In this document: positions 1-8,488 of the stretch, in pieces
How the letters are laid out: every line of letters starts with the position of its first letter
Position numbering within the stretch: the first letter of the stretch is position 1
Assembly: GCF_024497955.1 (NCBI RefSeq)
Contig: NZ_JANHKP010000002.1
Span: 124,001-188,000, forward strand
Origin: Streptomyces sp. C10-9-1
GTDB taxonomy: Bacteria > Actinomycetota > Actinomycetes > Streptomycetales > Streptomycetaceae
Reading direction: 5' to 3'
Length of the DNA stretch: 64,000 nt
The notes under the pieces: generated by a model
The model's input: only the letters and a program-made list of their open reading frames with translations
The model's database searches: none
Told to the model about the DNA's origin: nothing
Translations under genes and position numbers: made by a program

Positions 1-134
1 GCCACGAAGACACCGCCGCGGGCGATCGACAGCACCACGTCCGGCTCGTAGCCGTCGTCGGCGATCGTCTGGGCGAGCTCGCGGATCGCGCCGCCGAACT
101 TCTCGTACGTCAGGTTCTCGCGTACCTCGCTCAT
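1..134 (-). CDS. phosphoribosyltransferase, N-terminal part (runs off the window)
   Basis: Only the first 44 or so codons are present; the gene continues past the left edge. The start codon is ATG (complement of 132-134), 10 nt after the dcd stop, so the two genes form one minus-strand operon. The visible residues begin MSEVRENLTYEKFGGAIREL and continue to DVVLSIARGGVFVA, which is the N-terminal strand-helix of small hypoxanthine/xanthine-type phosphoribosyltransferases found next to dcd in Streptomyces. The PRPP-binding loop is outside the window, so substrate cannot be judged. Confidence 0.75.
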   Translation of the reverse strand, partial: MSEVRENLTYEKFGGAIRELAQTIADDGYEPDVVLSIARGGVFV

Positions 135-144
135 GCGTCCGCCC

Positions 145-720
145 TCACACCTGGGTCCGATGGAAGTTGATGAAGGACCGGGAGGCCGTCGGCCCCCGCT
201 GTCCCTGGTACCGAGACCCGTAGCGCTCGCTGCCGTACGGGGCCTCGGCGGGCGAGGACAGCCGGAACATGCAGAGCTGCCCGATCTTCATGCCCGGCCA
301 CAGCTTGATCGGCAGTGTCGCCAGGTTCGACAGCTCCAGTGTGACGTGCCCGGAGAAGCCGGGGTCGATGAAGCCGGCCGTCGAGTGGGTCACGAGGCCG
401 AGGCGGCCGAGTGAACTCTTGCCCTCCAGCCGTGAGGCGATGTCGTCGGGGAGGGAGATCACCTCGAACGTCGACGCCAGCACGAACTCCCCCGGGTGCA
501 GGATGAACGCCTCGTCGCCCTCGGGCTCCACGAGGCGGGTCAGGTCGGCCTGCTCGACCGCCGGGTCGATGTGGGGGTAGCGGTGGTTCTCGAACACCCG
601 GAAGTAGCGGTCCAGCCGCACATCGATGCTCGACGGCTGCACCATGGATTCGTCGTACGGGTCGATGCGCACCCGCCCGGCGTCGATCTCGGCCCGGATG
701 TCCTTGTCTGAGAGAAGCAC
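145..720 (-). CDS. dcd: dCTP deaminase
   Basis: This 191-residue protein deaminates dCTP to dUTP in pyrimidine deoxynucleotide supply. The start is taken as GTG (complement of 718-720) giving (M)[18 protein letters not shown], the conserved N-terminus of actinobacterial Dcd; longer in-frame starts upstream would add about 15 unconserved residues. Family signatures visible are [10 protein letters not shown], the catalytic [11 protein letters not shown] stretch (Arg/Ser and the following Glu region), [18 protein letters not shown] and the C-terminal tail ending in [13 protein letters not shown]. It is the first gene of the operon with the phosphoribosyltransferase. Length and motifs are normal for the family. 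Confidence 0.95.
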   Translation of the reverse strand: MLLSDKDIRAEIDAGRVRIDPYDESMVQPSSIDVRLDRYFRVFENHRYPHIDPAVEQADLTRLVEPEGDEAFILHPGEFVLASTFEVISLPDDIASRLEGKSSLGRLGLVTHSTAGFIDPGFSGHVTLELSNLATLPIKLWPGMKIGQLCMFRLSSPAEAPYGSERYGSRYQGQRGPTASRSFINFHRTQV

Positions 721-826
721 GTCCCGAGGATACGCAGGACGTTCGGGACGTCCCCAATCGGACACTGCCCCGCACCCTCGCCGGTCGGGCCGGCGGGCCC
801 CGCTCGGGAGGCCCGCCGGCCCCCGC

Positions 827-1018
827 CTACGCCTGCCGGCGCTCCCGCGCCGGCTCCGGCGCCACGGGCACCGCGTGCCTCAGCCGCGCACAGCGGGGGC
901 ACCGCAGGAGCCGCCCGGGCCCGAGCCGCTCGGGCCCCAGCTGCTGCATCGGAAACGAAGCGGTGGCGAACACGTGCCCCTCGGCACAGCGGACGACGGT
1001 GCGCTCCATCAAGTCCAT
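827..1018 (-). CDS. small conserved zinc-ribbon-like protein
   Basis: A 63-residue protein starting [17 protein letters not shown]. It carries two metal-ligand-like pairs, C11-x2-GH and CPRC near residues 40-43, so a single small zinc ribbon is likely. An AAGGGG ribosome-binding site lies about 5 nt upstream of the ATG; a second in-frame ATG (codon 4) is an alternative start. I recall short proteins of this kind (VRCAEGH ... [13 protein letters not shown]) in many Streptomyces genomes without an assigned function. The protein has no signal peptide or membrane segment. Function unknown; nucleic-acid or protein binding through the ribbon would be only a guess. Confidence 0.6.
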   Translation of the reverse strand: MDLMERTVVRCAEGHVFATASFPMQQLGPERLGPGRLLRCPRCARLRHAVPVAPEPARERRQA

Positions 1019-1235
1019 CGGGCCCCTTCCCAGCGAAATGCGGACGAAGGGTCACATTAAGGGATGGCTCGGACAGTGCCCTGCGCGGCGCTCCGGGTAC
1101 CGAGGTTACGCCCCAACTCCCCTCCGTCGCACAGCCTTCGGGGGTCCCCGGCCCCGGACATGCCGAGGCGGCGTCCAGGGCGGGCTCGGATGGGGTAGAG
1201 TATGCTGCGATGCGGAACGGATCAAGATCCGTTGT

Positions 1236-1306
1236 GCGGGTGTAGTTTAATGGTAGAACATGAGCTTCCCAAGCTCAGAGCGCGAGTTCGATTCTCGTCA
1301 CCCGCT
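1236..1306 (+). tRNA. tRNA-Gly(CCC)
   Basis: The acceptor arms GCGGGTG (1236-1242) and CACCCGC (1299-1305) pair fully. The anticodon stem TGAGC/GCTCA encloses the loop TTCCCAA, giving anticodon CCC. The T-arm contains the expected GAGTTCGATTCTC. CCA is not encoded. Its 3' part, from the anticodon loop onward, is duplicated exactly at 9250-9291, so this gene has served as an integration site. Confidence 0.95.
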
Positions 1307-1307
1307 C
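1266..1307. repeat. att-like direct repeat, copy 1 (inside the tRNA-Gly)
   Basis: A 42-bp sequence running from the anticodon loop to just past the 3' end of the tRNA. It is identical to 9250-9291, and the flanking bases on both sides differ. This is the classical footprint of actinomycete integrative elements, which recombine in the 3' half of a tRNA and restore it. Confidence 0.8.
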
Positions 1308-1312
1308 TTGAA

Positions 1313-1343
1313 CGAAGGCCCTGGTCAGAGACCAGGGCCTTCG
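1313..1343 (+). terminator. intrinsic terminator after tRNA-Gly
   Basis: A 14-bp perfect stem (1313-1326 with 1330-1343) with a 3-nt loop, followed by a T-containing stretch. It sits 7 nt after the tRNA. Confidence 0.75.
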
Positions 1344-1634
1344 TCGTTGTCTAGACCTCTCGGGGCCTGTCGTGCCCTCCGCGTGCCCCAATTCAGCTAT
1401 ACGCCCTTGCCCATGGCGCTACCCCCACACCATCTAGGTGGTGCAGGGGCAGCGCCGTCTCAATACGCGGGCGGGTAGCTCTGTGATCCACACCGCTTCC
1501 GACCGAGGGAACGTTCCTCCGCAGGCGCAAATGCGAGTGTCAACGCACGACGGAGAGTTGCGACCTGCGGGAGGCGGCCGCACCACGGGCACCACCGCGC
1601 CCGCCCTCCTGGTCCATGACCACCAGGCCGAAGA
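1344..1634. other. noncoding, no recognised feature
   Basis: No supported gene. The reading frames present are short and their translations match no family I recognise. This is probably junction DNA of the decayed element. Confidence 0.5.
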
Positions 1635-2240
1635 TCAAGTCACTGACGCCTGCAGGATCCAGGTGGTGCTCGGGTTGCGAGGGGCGTGTGCCAAGACGTC
1701 CGCGGCCGGCATGAGTAGAGCTGCCGCGAAGCGGTGCGCTTCCCCTTCGGCCTGGGGCCCATGGGGGACCTGCTCCTCGCCATGCAGAACCAGGTGCCTC
1801 AGCTCATGTGCTGCGTCGAAGCGTCCGCGCTCTGCGGTCTTCTCTGTATTCAGCAGTACGAACGGGACGCCGCGGTCCCAGAAGGAGAAGGCGTCCATTT
1901 CCGGGCAGTCCCTGGACAGCGAGAACACGCGAACACCGTGCGCTTCAAGTAGGTGAACCATGTCGGAGATCGGGGCGACCCCCAACCCCCATCGAGTGCG
2001 CACCAGTTCGGCAGCGCGCTCGGCGGGACAGCTCTCGGCACCGGCCTCGCCCGGAAACACCGGTTCGTCGTCGCTGCCGAGACGGCTGAACGAGGTCAAG
2101 GTCGGAAGGTCCGGCGCCGGCTGCTTGAAGCGAGCCCGGATCCAGTCCTGCAAGATCCGGGCGAGGCGACCACTGCTCAGGGCGATGTCCCGTTGCGAGG
2201 CCGTCATCTTGCTCAGCGCCCTGAAGCTGACCGACTCGAC
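1635..2240 (-). pseudogene. ImmA/IrrE-type metallopeptidase, truncated at both ends
   Basis: The translation holds the metallopeptidase core of Streptomyces XRE-ImmA fusion proteins: ALSKMTASQRDIALSSGRLA, ELVRTRWGLGVAPISDMVHL, and the zinc site FDAAHELRHLVLHGE, where HELRH fits HExxH. The N-terminal helix-turn-helix half expected before it is missing; the upstream DNA is taken up by the divergent gene at 2279. The C-terminus ends abruptly after PRNPSTTWILQ, where relatives continue. Proteins of this type control excision or immunity in integrative elements and phages, which fits the att-like repeat 330 bp away. The catalytic motif is intact, but the two truncations make function unlikely. Confidence 0.65.
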
Positions 2241-2278
2241 GGGCAGGTCGGCGACCCCGTGGGCGCATACTGGCAGCA

Positions 2279-2500
2279 ATGACAAAGCCCAGTGCACCGA
2301 AGCGCTTTTTGCCCACCAGCCCCTTCAAAGCCCCGGTCACGCTGCCTCCCAAGCGGTTCGCCGTAGGCGACCAGGTCACACACGACGTGTACGGTCTCGG
2401 CCGGGTCACCGGCATCGAGGACGGGATAGCGGTGGTCGTGGATTTCGGCTCGACGCAAGAGCGGATCTTGAGTCCGTACGCCAAGATGAGCAAGCTGTAG
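2279..2500 (+). CDS. small CarD/TRCF-interaction-domain-like protein
   Basis: A 73-residue protein whose middle, RFAVGDQVTHDVYGLGRVTGI, followed by VVVDFGSTQERI, resembles the Tudor-like fold of CarD and of the TRCF RNA-polymerase-interacting domain. The N-terminus (MTKPSAPKRFLPTSPFKAP) is basic and proline-rich. No good ribosome-binding site precedes the ATG, and CATACT lies 8 nt upstream of it, so leaderless transcription is possible. Short proteins of this form are common in Streptomyces accessory DNA. Binding to RNA polymerase is an inference from fold similarity only. Confidence 0.6.
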   Translation: MTKPSAPKRFLPTSPFKAPVTLPPKRFAVGDQVTHDVYGLGRVTGIEDGIAVVVDFGSTQERILSPYAKMSKL

Positions 2501-3117
2501 GACCGCCGTGCCGGTCACGGCACACCAGATCCGTGCACGGACCCACAAGGAAGAGGACCCCTCTCATCAACCTGACCTCGCCGTTCTCCGCTCCCGTAGA
2601 GACGTCCCCCTGCGCTGCCGCAGCATCGCCGCGTCCCACCACGCATCCCTTCCAGGCACCCGGCTTCGGGGAGATCGAAGCCTTCCTGCTCGACGAAGAC
2701 GCGCAAGCGTCCGCCTCCGGCGCGAGCGCGGCTCGACGCGAGGCATGCTAGCTCCCACCCCTGACGACGGCTTCGGCATCGGGCGACGAGGCGTATCCGT
2801 TTCGGTCTCCCTCCACGGCGTGGTCCCTCCACACGGGGGGCGGGTTCGACACCGATAGCGTCGCCTGCCTACGCGAGCGCTCGGTTATGCCCGCCGGGCG
2901 CCGCCGAGCGGATTCCGCTCGATGTCTCGGTTTCGGAGGCTCCGCCTTTCTCCGCTCGCTGGTCGAGGCTGCGTCGCGGACTCGCCCAGCTGGTCCTCGT
3001 CGGCCCGCTTCCCTTTCAGGTCCCGCTCCTGTGCGAGATCGCGGGCACCTTGCGACTGTTCCGCCTTGCGACGGACCGCAGCGACTCCCGCTTCGTCCGA
3101 GCCTTGCCCACCTCTGG
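2501..3117. other. 617 nt without a recognisable gene
   Basis: Several short frames are open on both strands, but none has a convincing start, ribosome-binding site or family motif. Confidence 0.4.
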
Positions 3118-3570
3118 TCAGGCCGGCTCCTGCGCCGGGCCCGCCGACCGGGGCGGCCCGGCGAGGAGGATCTCGGCGGCCTGACTGGCGTTGCCGGGGA
3201 GGACGGCTCGGGCCATGGCCGTGCGGGCGGCCTCCGGTGGTGTGTCCGGCGGGACGACCATGAGGGAGAAGTGGTCGTTGTCGCCGCGGGTGATCAGCAC
3301 GGTGTCGTCGCCGACGGGGAAGGAGTCGAGGTGCACGACCTGGTCGTCGACGACCAGGCGGGTCGGGATGCCATTCCAGGCCGAGGCGTCCAGGCCCACC
3401 CGGGTGATGGGCCCGAGATGCTCGGACAGGGCGCTGAGCAGCGGCGGGACTTCCCGCTCGACGTCACGCGAGCGCGGCCACCAGGCGCCGTCGAGGAGGC
3501 TCTGCCGGGACCCCGTCGTCTCCAGCCGGAGCAGCGCGGTGCCCAGACCGACGGCCTGATGGACCTCGTC
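3118..3570 (-). pseudogene. DUF5994-like gene, 5' end lost
   Basis: The frame reads LLDGAWWPRSRD (just upstream of 3399), then ITRVGLDASAW, VVHLDSFPV, TVLITRGDNDHFSLMVVPP and EAARTAMARAVLPGN, which is the signature order of DUF5994 proteins of Streptomyces (function unknown). An ATG at 3399 would cut off the conserved DGAWWPRSRD part. Upstream of that part the frame stays open to about 3650 but contains no ATG, GTG or TTG, and it runs into the SpoIIE remnant in another frame. I therefore call the gene 5'-broken. A second member lies at 4148-4603 on the other strand. Confidence 0.6.
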
Positions 3571-3613
3571 CGGCCGAAGTCCGCATCGTCGCCGCCACCC
3601 CGGACGCCGCCCG

Positions 3614-3915
3614 GGTGTCGAGAGTGGCGTCGTCGGTGGTGGTCTCGCCGCGGGCCCGTCTGAGCGTGTGGGACAGGTCGCGTGCCACGGCCCGTATGCC
3701 CCGGTCGGCCCGGTCCAGCCGATGGACCCAGTCGATCAGCTGGTCCTCGCCGAATTCCTCCTGTCTGCTCTCGTGTTCTTCGACCAGCCCATCGGTGAAG
3801 CAGAGGATCCGGTCTCCGGGCACGAGGGTCACTTCGCTGACCTGCGGCTGGTCTCCGCCGAAACCGACGGGGAGGGTGGTGGGGTTGTTCAGACGGCGTA
3901 CGACGCGGTGGTCGC
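3614..3915 (-). pseudogene. SpoIIE/PP2C-type phosphatase, C-terminal fragment
   Basis: About 98 codons encode DHRVVRRLNNPTTLPVGFGG, VTLVPGDRILCFTDGLVEE, GEDQLIDWVHRLDRA and TTTDDATL, the last third of a SpoIIE-family serine phosphatase including the FTDGLVE metal-site motif and the terminal DDAT. Everything upstream (sensor domains and the first metal-binding aspartates) is absent; the frame continues only as antisense of the DUF5994 gene. The downstream end is fused out of frame to the neighbouring DUF5994 gene. It should be inactive. Confidence 0.6.
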
Positions 3916-4147
3916 GGATCAGTCCTCCTGGAGTGGCGCGGATGACGAGGGAGGCCGTGTCCGGCGCCCCGGCCGCTGCCGGGGAACGGACAGGACCGGA
4001 CGCCCTCGCCCGGTCCCCGCGCGGAGTACGGCGCAGTACGTTGGGAGCACCGGAAGCAACTCGTACACCCGCCTCCACGCGGACGTCGTTCCCGGCGATC
4101 GCCACGCCGGGCCGCTCACGGGCGACTCGGGGACAGGCCCCTGTCTC

Positions 4148-4603
4148 ATGACCAGCACGACCGCTCCCACCCGCCAGGCGTGCCCGGCGCTGACACCGAA
4201 CACCTCCCTGCTGCTTGCCGGACGGGGCCTGGTGGCCGTACTCGCGCGACCTCACCGCCGACCGCCGACCCTGGTGGGCGCGCTGGAGGAACGCTGGGGA
4301 CGCATCACGCGCATCACGGCGGACCCCGCGCCCTGGCCCGTCGCCTCCTGCAAGGTCTCCGTCGGCGGATACACCGTGCACGTCGGCTGGCTCACCGACC
4401 AGGACCGCGACACGATGACGCTGCTCTCGCACACCCTCGGCCTCGGCCGCTGCGACCTGCTGGTGGTTCCGCCCGAGGCCGAAGCCGCTTGTGCTGCCCG
4501 GCTGATGGCCGTCGCATCCGGCCCGGCAACCTTCACACCACCGACGCCCTCATGTCCGACGGAGCGCGATCGACCGCCGTGTGCGGGAGACCCGAGGCAG
4601 TGA
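4148..4603 (+). CDS. DUF5994-like protein with a compensated frameshift
   Basis: The frame starting ATG at 4148 gives 151 residues ending with ALEERWGRITRITADPAP, VHVGWLTDQDRDTMTLLSH and CDLLVVPPEAEAACAARLM, all typical of DUF5994. The invariant DGAWWPYSRDLTAD segment is in a different frame (about 4219-4262), so the main frame reads unrelated residues (LAGRGLVAVLARPHRRPP) there. A net +1 before 4219 and a compensating shift near 4263 would explain this. The product is full length, but its most conserved motif is scrambled. Either the gene is decaying or the sequence has two errors. Confidence 0.5.
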   Translation: MTSTTAPTRQACPALTPNTSLLLAGRGLVAVLARPHRRPPTLVGALEERWGRITRITADPAPWPVASCKVSVGGYTVHVGWLTDQDRDTMTLLSHTLGLGRCDLLVVPPEAEAACAARLMAVASGPATFTPPTPSCPTERDRPPCAGDPRQ

Positions 4604-5079
4604 GGCCGCCTGGGAGGCGGAAGGAGGGGCCTCCGCCCGCCCCGCCCCGCCTCCGACGTGTGATCGGAGTACGCATGATGCCCCTGCCGCGAAGCGTGTG
4701 GAGGTGGCGCCGGCCGTCCCGCGACCGCGCCGTTCCCCGTGGGGGAGACGTCCCGGCCGGGCGCCCCCCTCTTCCGGAACGCTCCGTTCGGAGTGACGAA
4801 TACCTGCATTCGCGACCTGAGGATTTGCTCGTCCTCCCTCGGAGACTTTTTACTGGCAACGCGTAGAGGGAAATTCGGGTCGCGCGCGGGCCGCAGTGAC
4901 GTGCTACTGTCGATATCAGTTGCAGTTTTGGTACCCAAAGACTCCAGGCGCCTCCCGTCGGCCACGTGCCGCATGGAAGCGCCTTGTATTTCCGGTCATT
5001 TTCCGGGCAGGGCATCATCGCGGCGACACGGCGTCCGTAGGGTACGGATGCCGGCGTACTGCCCCAAAGGAGATATGAC
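4604..5079 (+). promoter_or_regulatory. leader and promoter region of the cold-shock gene
   Basis: There are 476 nt without a gene upstream of csp. A long untranslated leader is usual for cold-shock genes, but I cannot assign a transcription start. A good ribosome-binding site (AAAGGAG, about 5067-5073) lies just before the csp ATG. No other structure was identified. Confidence 0.35.
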
Positions 5080-5283
5080 ATGGCTACTGGCACCGTGAAG
5101 TGGTTCAACGCGGAAAAGGGATTCGGCTTCATCGAGCAGGACGGTGGCGGCGCCGATGTGTTCGCCCACTACTCGAACATCGCCGCTCAGGGCTTCCGCG
5201 AACTCCAGGAGGGCCAGAAGGTCTCCTTCGACATCGCGCAGGGCCAGAAGGGCCCGACGGCCGAGAACATCGTTACCGCCTGA
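5080..5283 (+). CDS. CspA-family cold-shock protein
   Basis: A 67-residue single cold-shock domain, the standard length. RNP1 (KGFGFIEQ) and RNP2 (VFAHYSNI) are intact, and the protein begins [18 protein letters not shown]. It binds single-stranded RNA or DNA and keeps mRNA unfolded in the cold. The ribosome-binding site AAAGGAG stands 6 nt before the ATG, and a strong terminator follows, so it is transcribed alone. The DEAD-box helicase 250 nt downstream fits a shared cold or RNA-structure role. Confidence 0.97.
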   Translation: MATGTVKWFNAEKGFGFIEQDGGGADVFAHYSNIAAQGFRELQEGQKVSFDIAQGQKGPTAENIVTA

Positions 5284-5301
5284 CGCCGACGCGTAACACG
5301 T

Positions 5302-5339
5302 AGCTGGGGCCCGCATCCCTCGGGGTGCGGGCCCCAGCT
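5302..5339 (+). terminator. terminator of the cold-shock gene
   Basis: A 14-bp perfect stem (AGCTGGGGCCCGCA with its complement) and a 10-nt loop, starting 19 nt after the stop codon. Confidence 0.85.
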
Positions 5340-5533
5340 GCATGCATTTCGCAGGGATTTCGCGTACGCCCGCGCCTCTCGCATTTCCTTGCTCGCCCAG
5401 TTGCACCGAAAACCTCGCCCCTGGGTCACGCCGCCTGCCGGTCGCATTTCATTCGGCCCGTGCCTGTGATTCCCGACGCCGCTCATCCGCTGCCGGAATT
5501 CCTTGATACGTGCCGCACCAAGGAAGGTTCTGA

Positions 5534-7039
5534 ATGAACCCCACACGCACGAACGGCCGTTCCTCCCGCACCCGCCGCAACGGCGGTCGTGCGTACGGCT
5601 CCACCGCCGGTTCGGGACTGAGCAGCCGTTTCGGTTCGTCCGTCCCGAGCCGATCGGGAACTCCGGGGCGCTTCGTCGGAGGTGGTCGGCCCGCCCCGGC
5701 GCAGGGAGAGTTCGCCCCGCCGAGGACGATCACCCCGGCGCTGCCCGCCGTCGAGACGTTCGCCGACCTTGCCCTGGACCGGCGCCTCCTGGCCGCGCTC
5801 ACCGCGCAGGGCGTGTCCGTCCCGTTCCCCATCCAGGGCGCGACGCTGCCGAACTCCCTGGCCGGCCGTGACGTCCTCGGCCGCGGCCGGACCGGCTCCG
5901 GCAAGACCCTCGCCTTCGGTCTGTCCCTGCTCGCCCGCACCGCCGGACAGCTCGCCGAGCCCCGCCGACCGCTGGCGCTCGTCCTGGTCCCCACACGGGA
6001 ACTCGCGCAGCAGGTCACCGATGCCCTCACCCCCTACGCCCGCACCGTGAAGCTGCGCCTGGCCACCGTCGTCGGCGGCATGCCTATCCGCCGACAGGCG
6101 AACGCGCTGCGCGGGGGTGTCGACGTCGTCGTGGCCACCCCCGGCCGCCTCAAGGACCTCATCGACCGCGGTGACTGCCGGCTGGACCGGGTCTCGATCA
6201 CCGTCCTGGACGAGGCTGACCAGATGGCCGACATGGGCTTCATGCCGCAGGTCACGGCGCTCCTGGACCAGGTCCGCCCCGAGGGCCAGCGGATGCTGTT
6301 CTCCGCGACGCTGGACCGCAACGTCGATCTCCTGGTCCGCCGCTATCTCACCGATCCTGTCGTCCATTCCGTGGACCCCTCCCAGGGCGCGGTCACCACG
6401 ATGGAGCACCATGTCCTCCATGTGCACGGTGCCGACAAGCACCGGCTGACGACCGAGATCGCGGCGCGCGAAGGCCGGGTGATCATGTTCCTGAACACCA
6501 AGCACGCCGTGGACCGCCTCACCGAGGACCTCCTCGGCTGCGGTGTCCGGGCCGCCGCCCTGCACGGCGGGAAGTCGCAGCCCCAACGCACCCGCACCCT
6601 CTCCCAGTTCAAGACCGGACACGTCACCGTCCTGGTCGCGACGAACGTCGCCGCGCGCGGCATCCACGTCGACCACCTCGACCTCGTCGTCAACGTGGAT
6701 CCGCCGACCGACCACAAGGACTACCTCCACCGCGGTGGCCGTACAGCCCGGGCCGGCGAGTCCGGCAGCGTCGTCACCCTGGTCACCGCCAACCAGCGCC
6801 GCGATATGACCCGCCTCATGGCGACCGCCGGCATCGTGCCCGCGACCACCCAGGTCCGCTCCGGGGAGGAGGCGCTGGCCCGGATCACCGGCGCACGGGC
6901 TCCTTCCGGCATCCCCGTGACGATCGCCGCGCCGCCCGCCGGGCAGCGCAAGCGGGACGCGGCCTCCCGCGGTCGACGCCGTCCCGCCTCGGCAGCGCGG
7001 CGCGCCGGCATGCGGCGCGCCGCCGACGCGGCGGCCTGA
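5534..7039 (+). CDS. DEAD-box RNA helicase
   Basis: A 501-residue ATP-dependent RNA helicase. The motifs are all present: Q motif region (FPIQGATLP), Walker A TGSGKT (residues 120-125), PTRELAQQ, DEAD (226-229), SAT, then VATNVAARGIHVDHLD and HRGGRTARAG in the second RecA domain. The N-terminal 60 residues are basic and Ser/Gly/Arg-rich, and the C-terminal tail is Arg/Ala-rich (RRRPASAARRAGMRR), both likely RNA-binding. An AAGGAAGG ribosome-binding site lies about 8 nt before the ATG. It follows the cold-shock gene and probably unwinds structured mRNA at low temperature. Confidence 0.95.
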   Translation: MNPTRTNGRSSRTRRNGGRAYGSTAGSGLSSRFGSSVPSRSGTPGRFVGGGRPAPAQGEFAPPRTITPALPAVETFADLALDRRLLAALTAQGVSVPFPIQGATLPNSLAGRDVLGRGRTGSGKTLAFGLSLLARTAGQLAEPRRPLALVLVPTRELAQQVTDALTPYARTVKLRLATVVGGMPIRRQANALRGGVDVVVATPGRLKDLIDRGDCRLDRVSITVLDEADQMADMGFMPQVTALLDQVRPEGQRMLFSATLDRNVDLLVRRYLTDPVVHSVDPSQGAVTTMEHHVLHVHGADKHRLTTEIAAREGRVIMFLNTKHAVDRLTEDLLGCGVRAAALHGGKSQPQRTRTLSQFKTGHVTVLVATNVAARGIHVDHLDLVVNVDPPTDHKDYLHRGGRTARAGESGSVVTLVTANQRRDMTRLMATAGIVPATTQVRSGEEALARITGARAPSGIPVTIAAPPAGQRKRDAASRGRRRPASAARRAGMRRAADAAA

Positions 7040-7085
7040 GCTCCACGTGATCCGGAAGCCGACCCGTCCCCTCTGGAGGCACGCT

Positions 7086-7412
7086 GTGACACCGGCCCAG
7101 ACTCAGCCCCGTTCGGCCCCTGCCATCCCCGCGACCAGGGCGGTGACCGACACCGTGGACAGGGCAGTACTGCAGGTCGGGGACCACATGACCGTCGAGG
7201 TGGCCCTGGCCGTCATGGCCGGTGCCCGCGCCGGACGCCTGCTCGTCTGCGACAACGACGGCCTGTGCACCGGGCTGGTCACCCGGGCCGAACTCAGCGC
7301 CGTCCGCGACAGCCCCGCCTATACGGACCGCCTCCGGCTGCGCGACCTCCCCGGCGACGGGGCGCCGCCCGCCGGGCACGCCGGAAGCCATGGCCGGCTT
7401 CCCGCCCCGTGA
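7086..7412 (+). CDS. CBS-domain protein
   Basis: A 108-residue protein. The GTG at 7086 is preferred because TGGAGGCAC precedes it; an ATG further upstream lacks such a site and would nearly touch the helicase gene. Residues about 25-85 (VGDHMTVEVALAVMAGARAGRLLVCDNDGLCTGLVTRAELSAV) form one CBS motif, which binds adenine nucleotides when paired, so a homodimer is expected. It lies 46 nt after the helicase gene and may be co-transcribed. The exact ligand is unknown. Confidence 0.7.
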   Translation: MTPAQTQPRSAPAIPATRAVTDTVDRAVLQVGDHMTVEVALAVMAGARAGRLLVCDNDGLCTGLVTRAELSAVRDSPAYTDRLRLRDLPGDGAPPAGHAGSHGRLPAP

Positions 7413-7516
7413 GTCGTGGACGAGCGGGACGGCGGCCTGGGCGCCTCCGCGGGCCGCCCCCTGCCCGAAGCCCCCGCCCCTTGCCGAAACCGCCCTTCTC
7501 TCACCTGTGAGGCATC

Positions 7517-7828
7517 GTGCGCTGTGTCATCGCCCGCTTCCCCTTCGAGCTCACCAAGAACGGTGTCCTGGACTCCATGAAGGGCGTCAGGCCCGAGGAC
7601 ATCACCGGCGAGTCCGTGGTCATCGGTCGTCGTGCCTACCCCGTCATGCAGGTCGGCCAGGTCATCACCCGCCAGGACCGCCGCGACTTCACCGCCGGTG
7701 AGGTCCTCCGAGCCATGTCCAAGCTCGGCTTCACCTCTCGCGGCCCTGCCCGGATGCCCGCGCCGCTCCCCGCCTCCGACCCGCTCCAGCACGCTTCCGT
7801 GTTGCTGGGCACCCCGGCAGAAGCCTGA
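7517..7828 (+). CDS. conserved small protein of the cold-shock locus
   Basis: A 103-residue protein starting with GTG. The first 75 residues (MRCVIARFPFELTKNGVLDSMKGVRPEDITGESVVIGRRAYPVMQVGQVITRQDRRDFTAGEVLRAM, quoted in part) are well-folded-looking; the tail is Pro/Ala-rich. I recall similar proteins next to DEAD-box helicase and csp genes in streptomycetes but no function. No membrane segment or signal peptide. GTGAGG upstream is a modest ribosome-binding site. Confidence 0.6.
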   Translation: MRCVIARFPFELTKNGVLDSMKGVRPEDITGESVVIGRRAYPVMQVGQVITRQDRRDFTAGEVLRAMSKLGFTSRGPARMPAPLPASDPLQHASVLLGTPAEA

Positions 7829-8430
7829 CCCCGATACGGACGAGCGCGAGTCGGCGTCACGCCAGGACAGCCCGGCCCGCGCACAGCCGTCCCCGTCGGT
7901 GCACCCTCCGGACTCGTCTTCGCCCTGCCGGTCGTCCGGCGGGGCGAAGTGCTGCCGGGGGGCCTTCCGTACCCGGAGTGGGGGGGGGAGTCGTGGGACG
8001 ACCGGGCCACGAGCGGTGCGGTGTGCCCTCGCGGCTGCCACACCGCCGGACGGGAGCGAGGACATCACCACCGGACGGCCAAAAATCTATCGCGGCCAAG
8101 GTAGACATTGGGTAGTGGCGTGGGTATGTTTTCTTCGTAGCCCAGGGAGACAATGGGGCCTGGCAGAGATGGACTGCCGGTCTGGAGTACACGTGGCCGC
8201 AGCACGGAGTCCGCGTGGCACATGGTCGATCGCCGAGGAGGAACGGAGGAGCCCGCACCGTCAGGATCGCCCGGGCGGAGTTCTTGAACCCGGGTACCGC
8301 AGGACATCGATAGAGAGGTGGTCTCCGGTCAGGCAACCGCGATCCCCTCGCCCCCGACAGCAGCCGGGTCGGGGCGACGGACACGGGCCGGCGCGATATC
8401 GGGGCCGGCAGATGGTGTAGTAGTTCCTTC
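7829..8430. other. 602 nt noncoding, probable promoter and leader of the MerR-type gene
   Basis: No convincing gene. The stretch around 8085-8140 is unusually AT-rich for this genome and includes GGGTAT at 8122-8127, similar to the -10 box of SigB-type stress promoters; the matching -35 is poor. A 21-codon frame starting at 8221 is open but unsupported. Confidence 0.3.
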
Positions 8431-8462
8431 GGGGCCCTGGTGCCGTACGGCACCAGGGCCCC
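8431..8462 (+). promoter_or_regulatory. perfect 14-bp hairpin in the leader of the MerR-type gene
   Basis: GGGGCCCTGGTGCC, loop GTAC, and the exact complement. It ends 26 nt before the ATG at 8489 and has no T-run after it, so it may be an attenuator or an mRNA-stability element rather than a terminator. Confidence 0.55.
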
Positions 8463-8488
8463 TCGACGCGTTCCGCAGAGAGGTGCAA

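Noticed and set aside
3464-4432. A 322-codon phosphatase gene
   Set aside because: Only about 98 codons in the middle belong to the SpoIIE family; both ends read antisense or out-of-frame DUF5994 sequence, so it is annotated as a fragment.
8122-8127. SigB-type promoter upstream of the MerR gene
   Set aside because: The GGGTAT box is present but no GNNT lies at the required 14-16 nt distance. It is kept only as a note in the leader entry.
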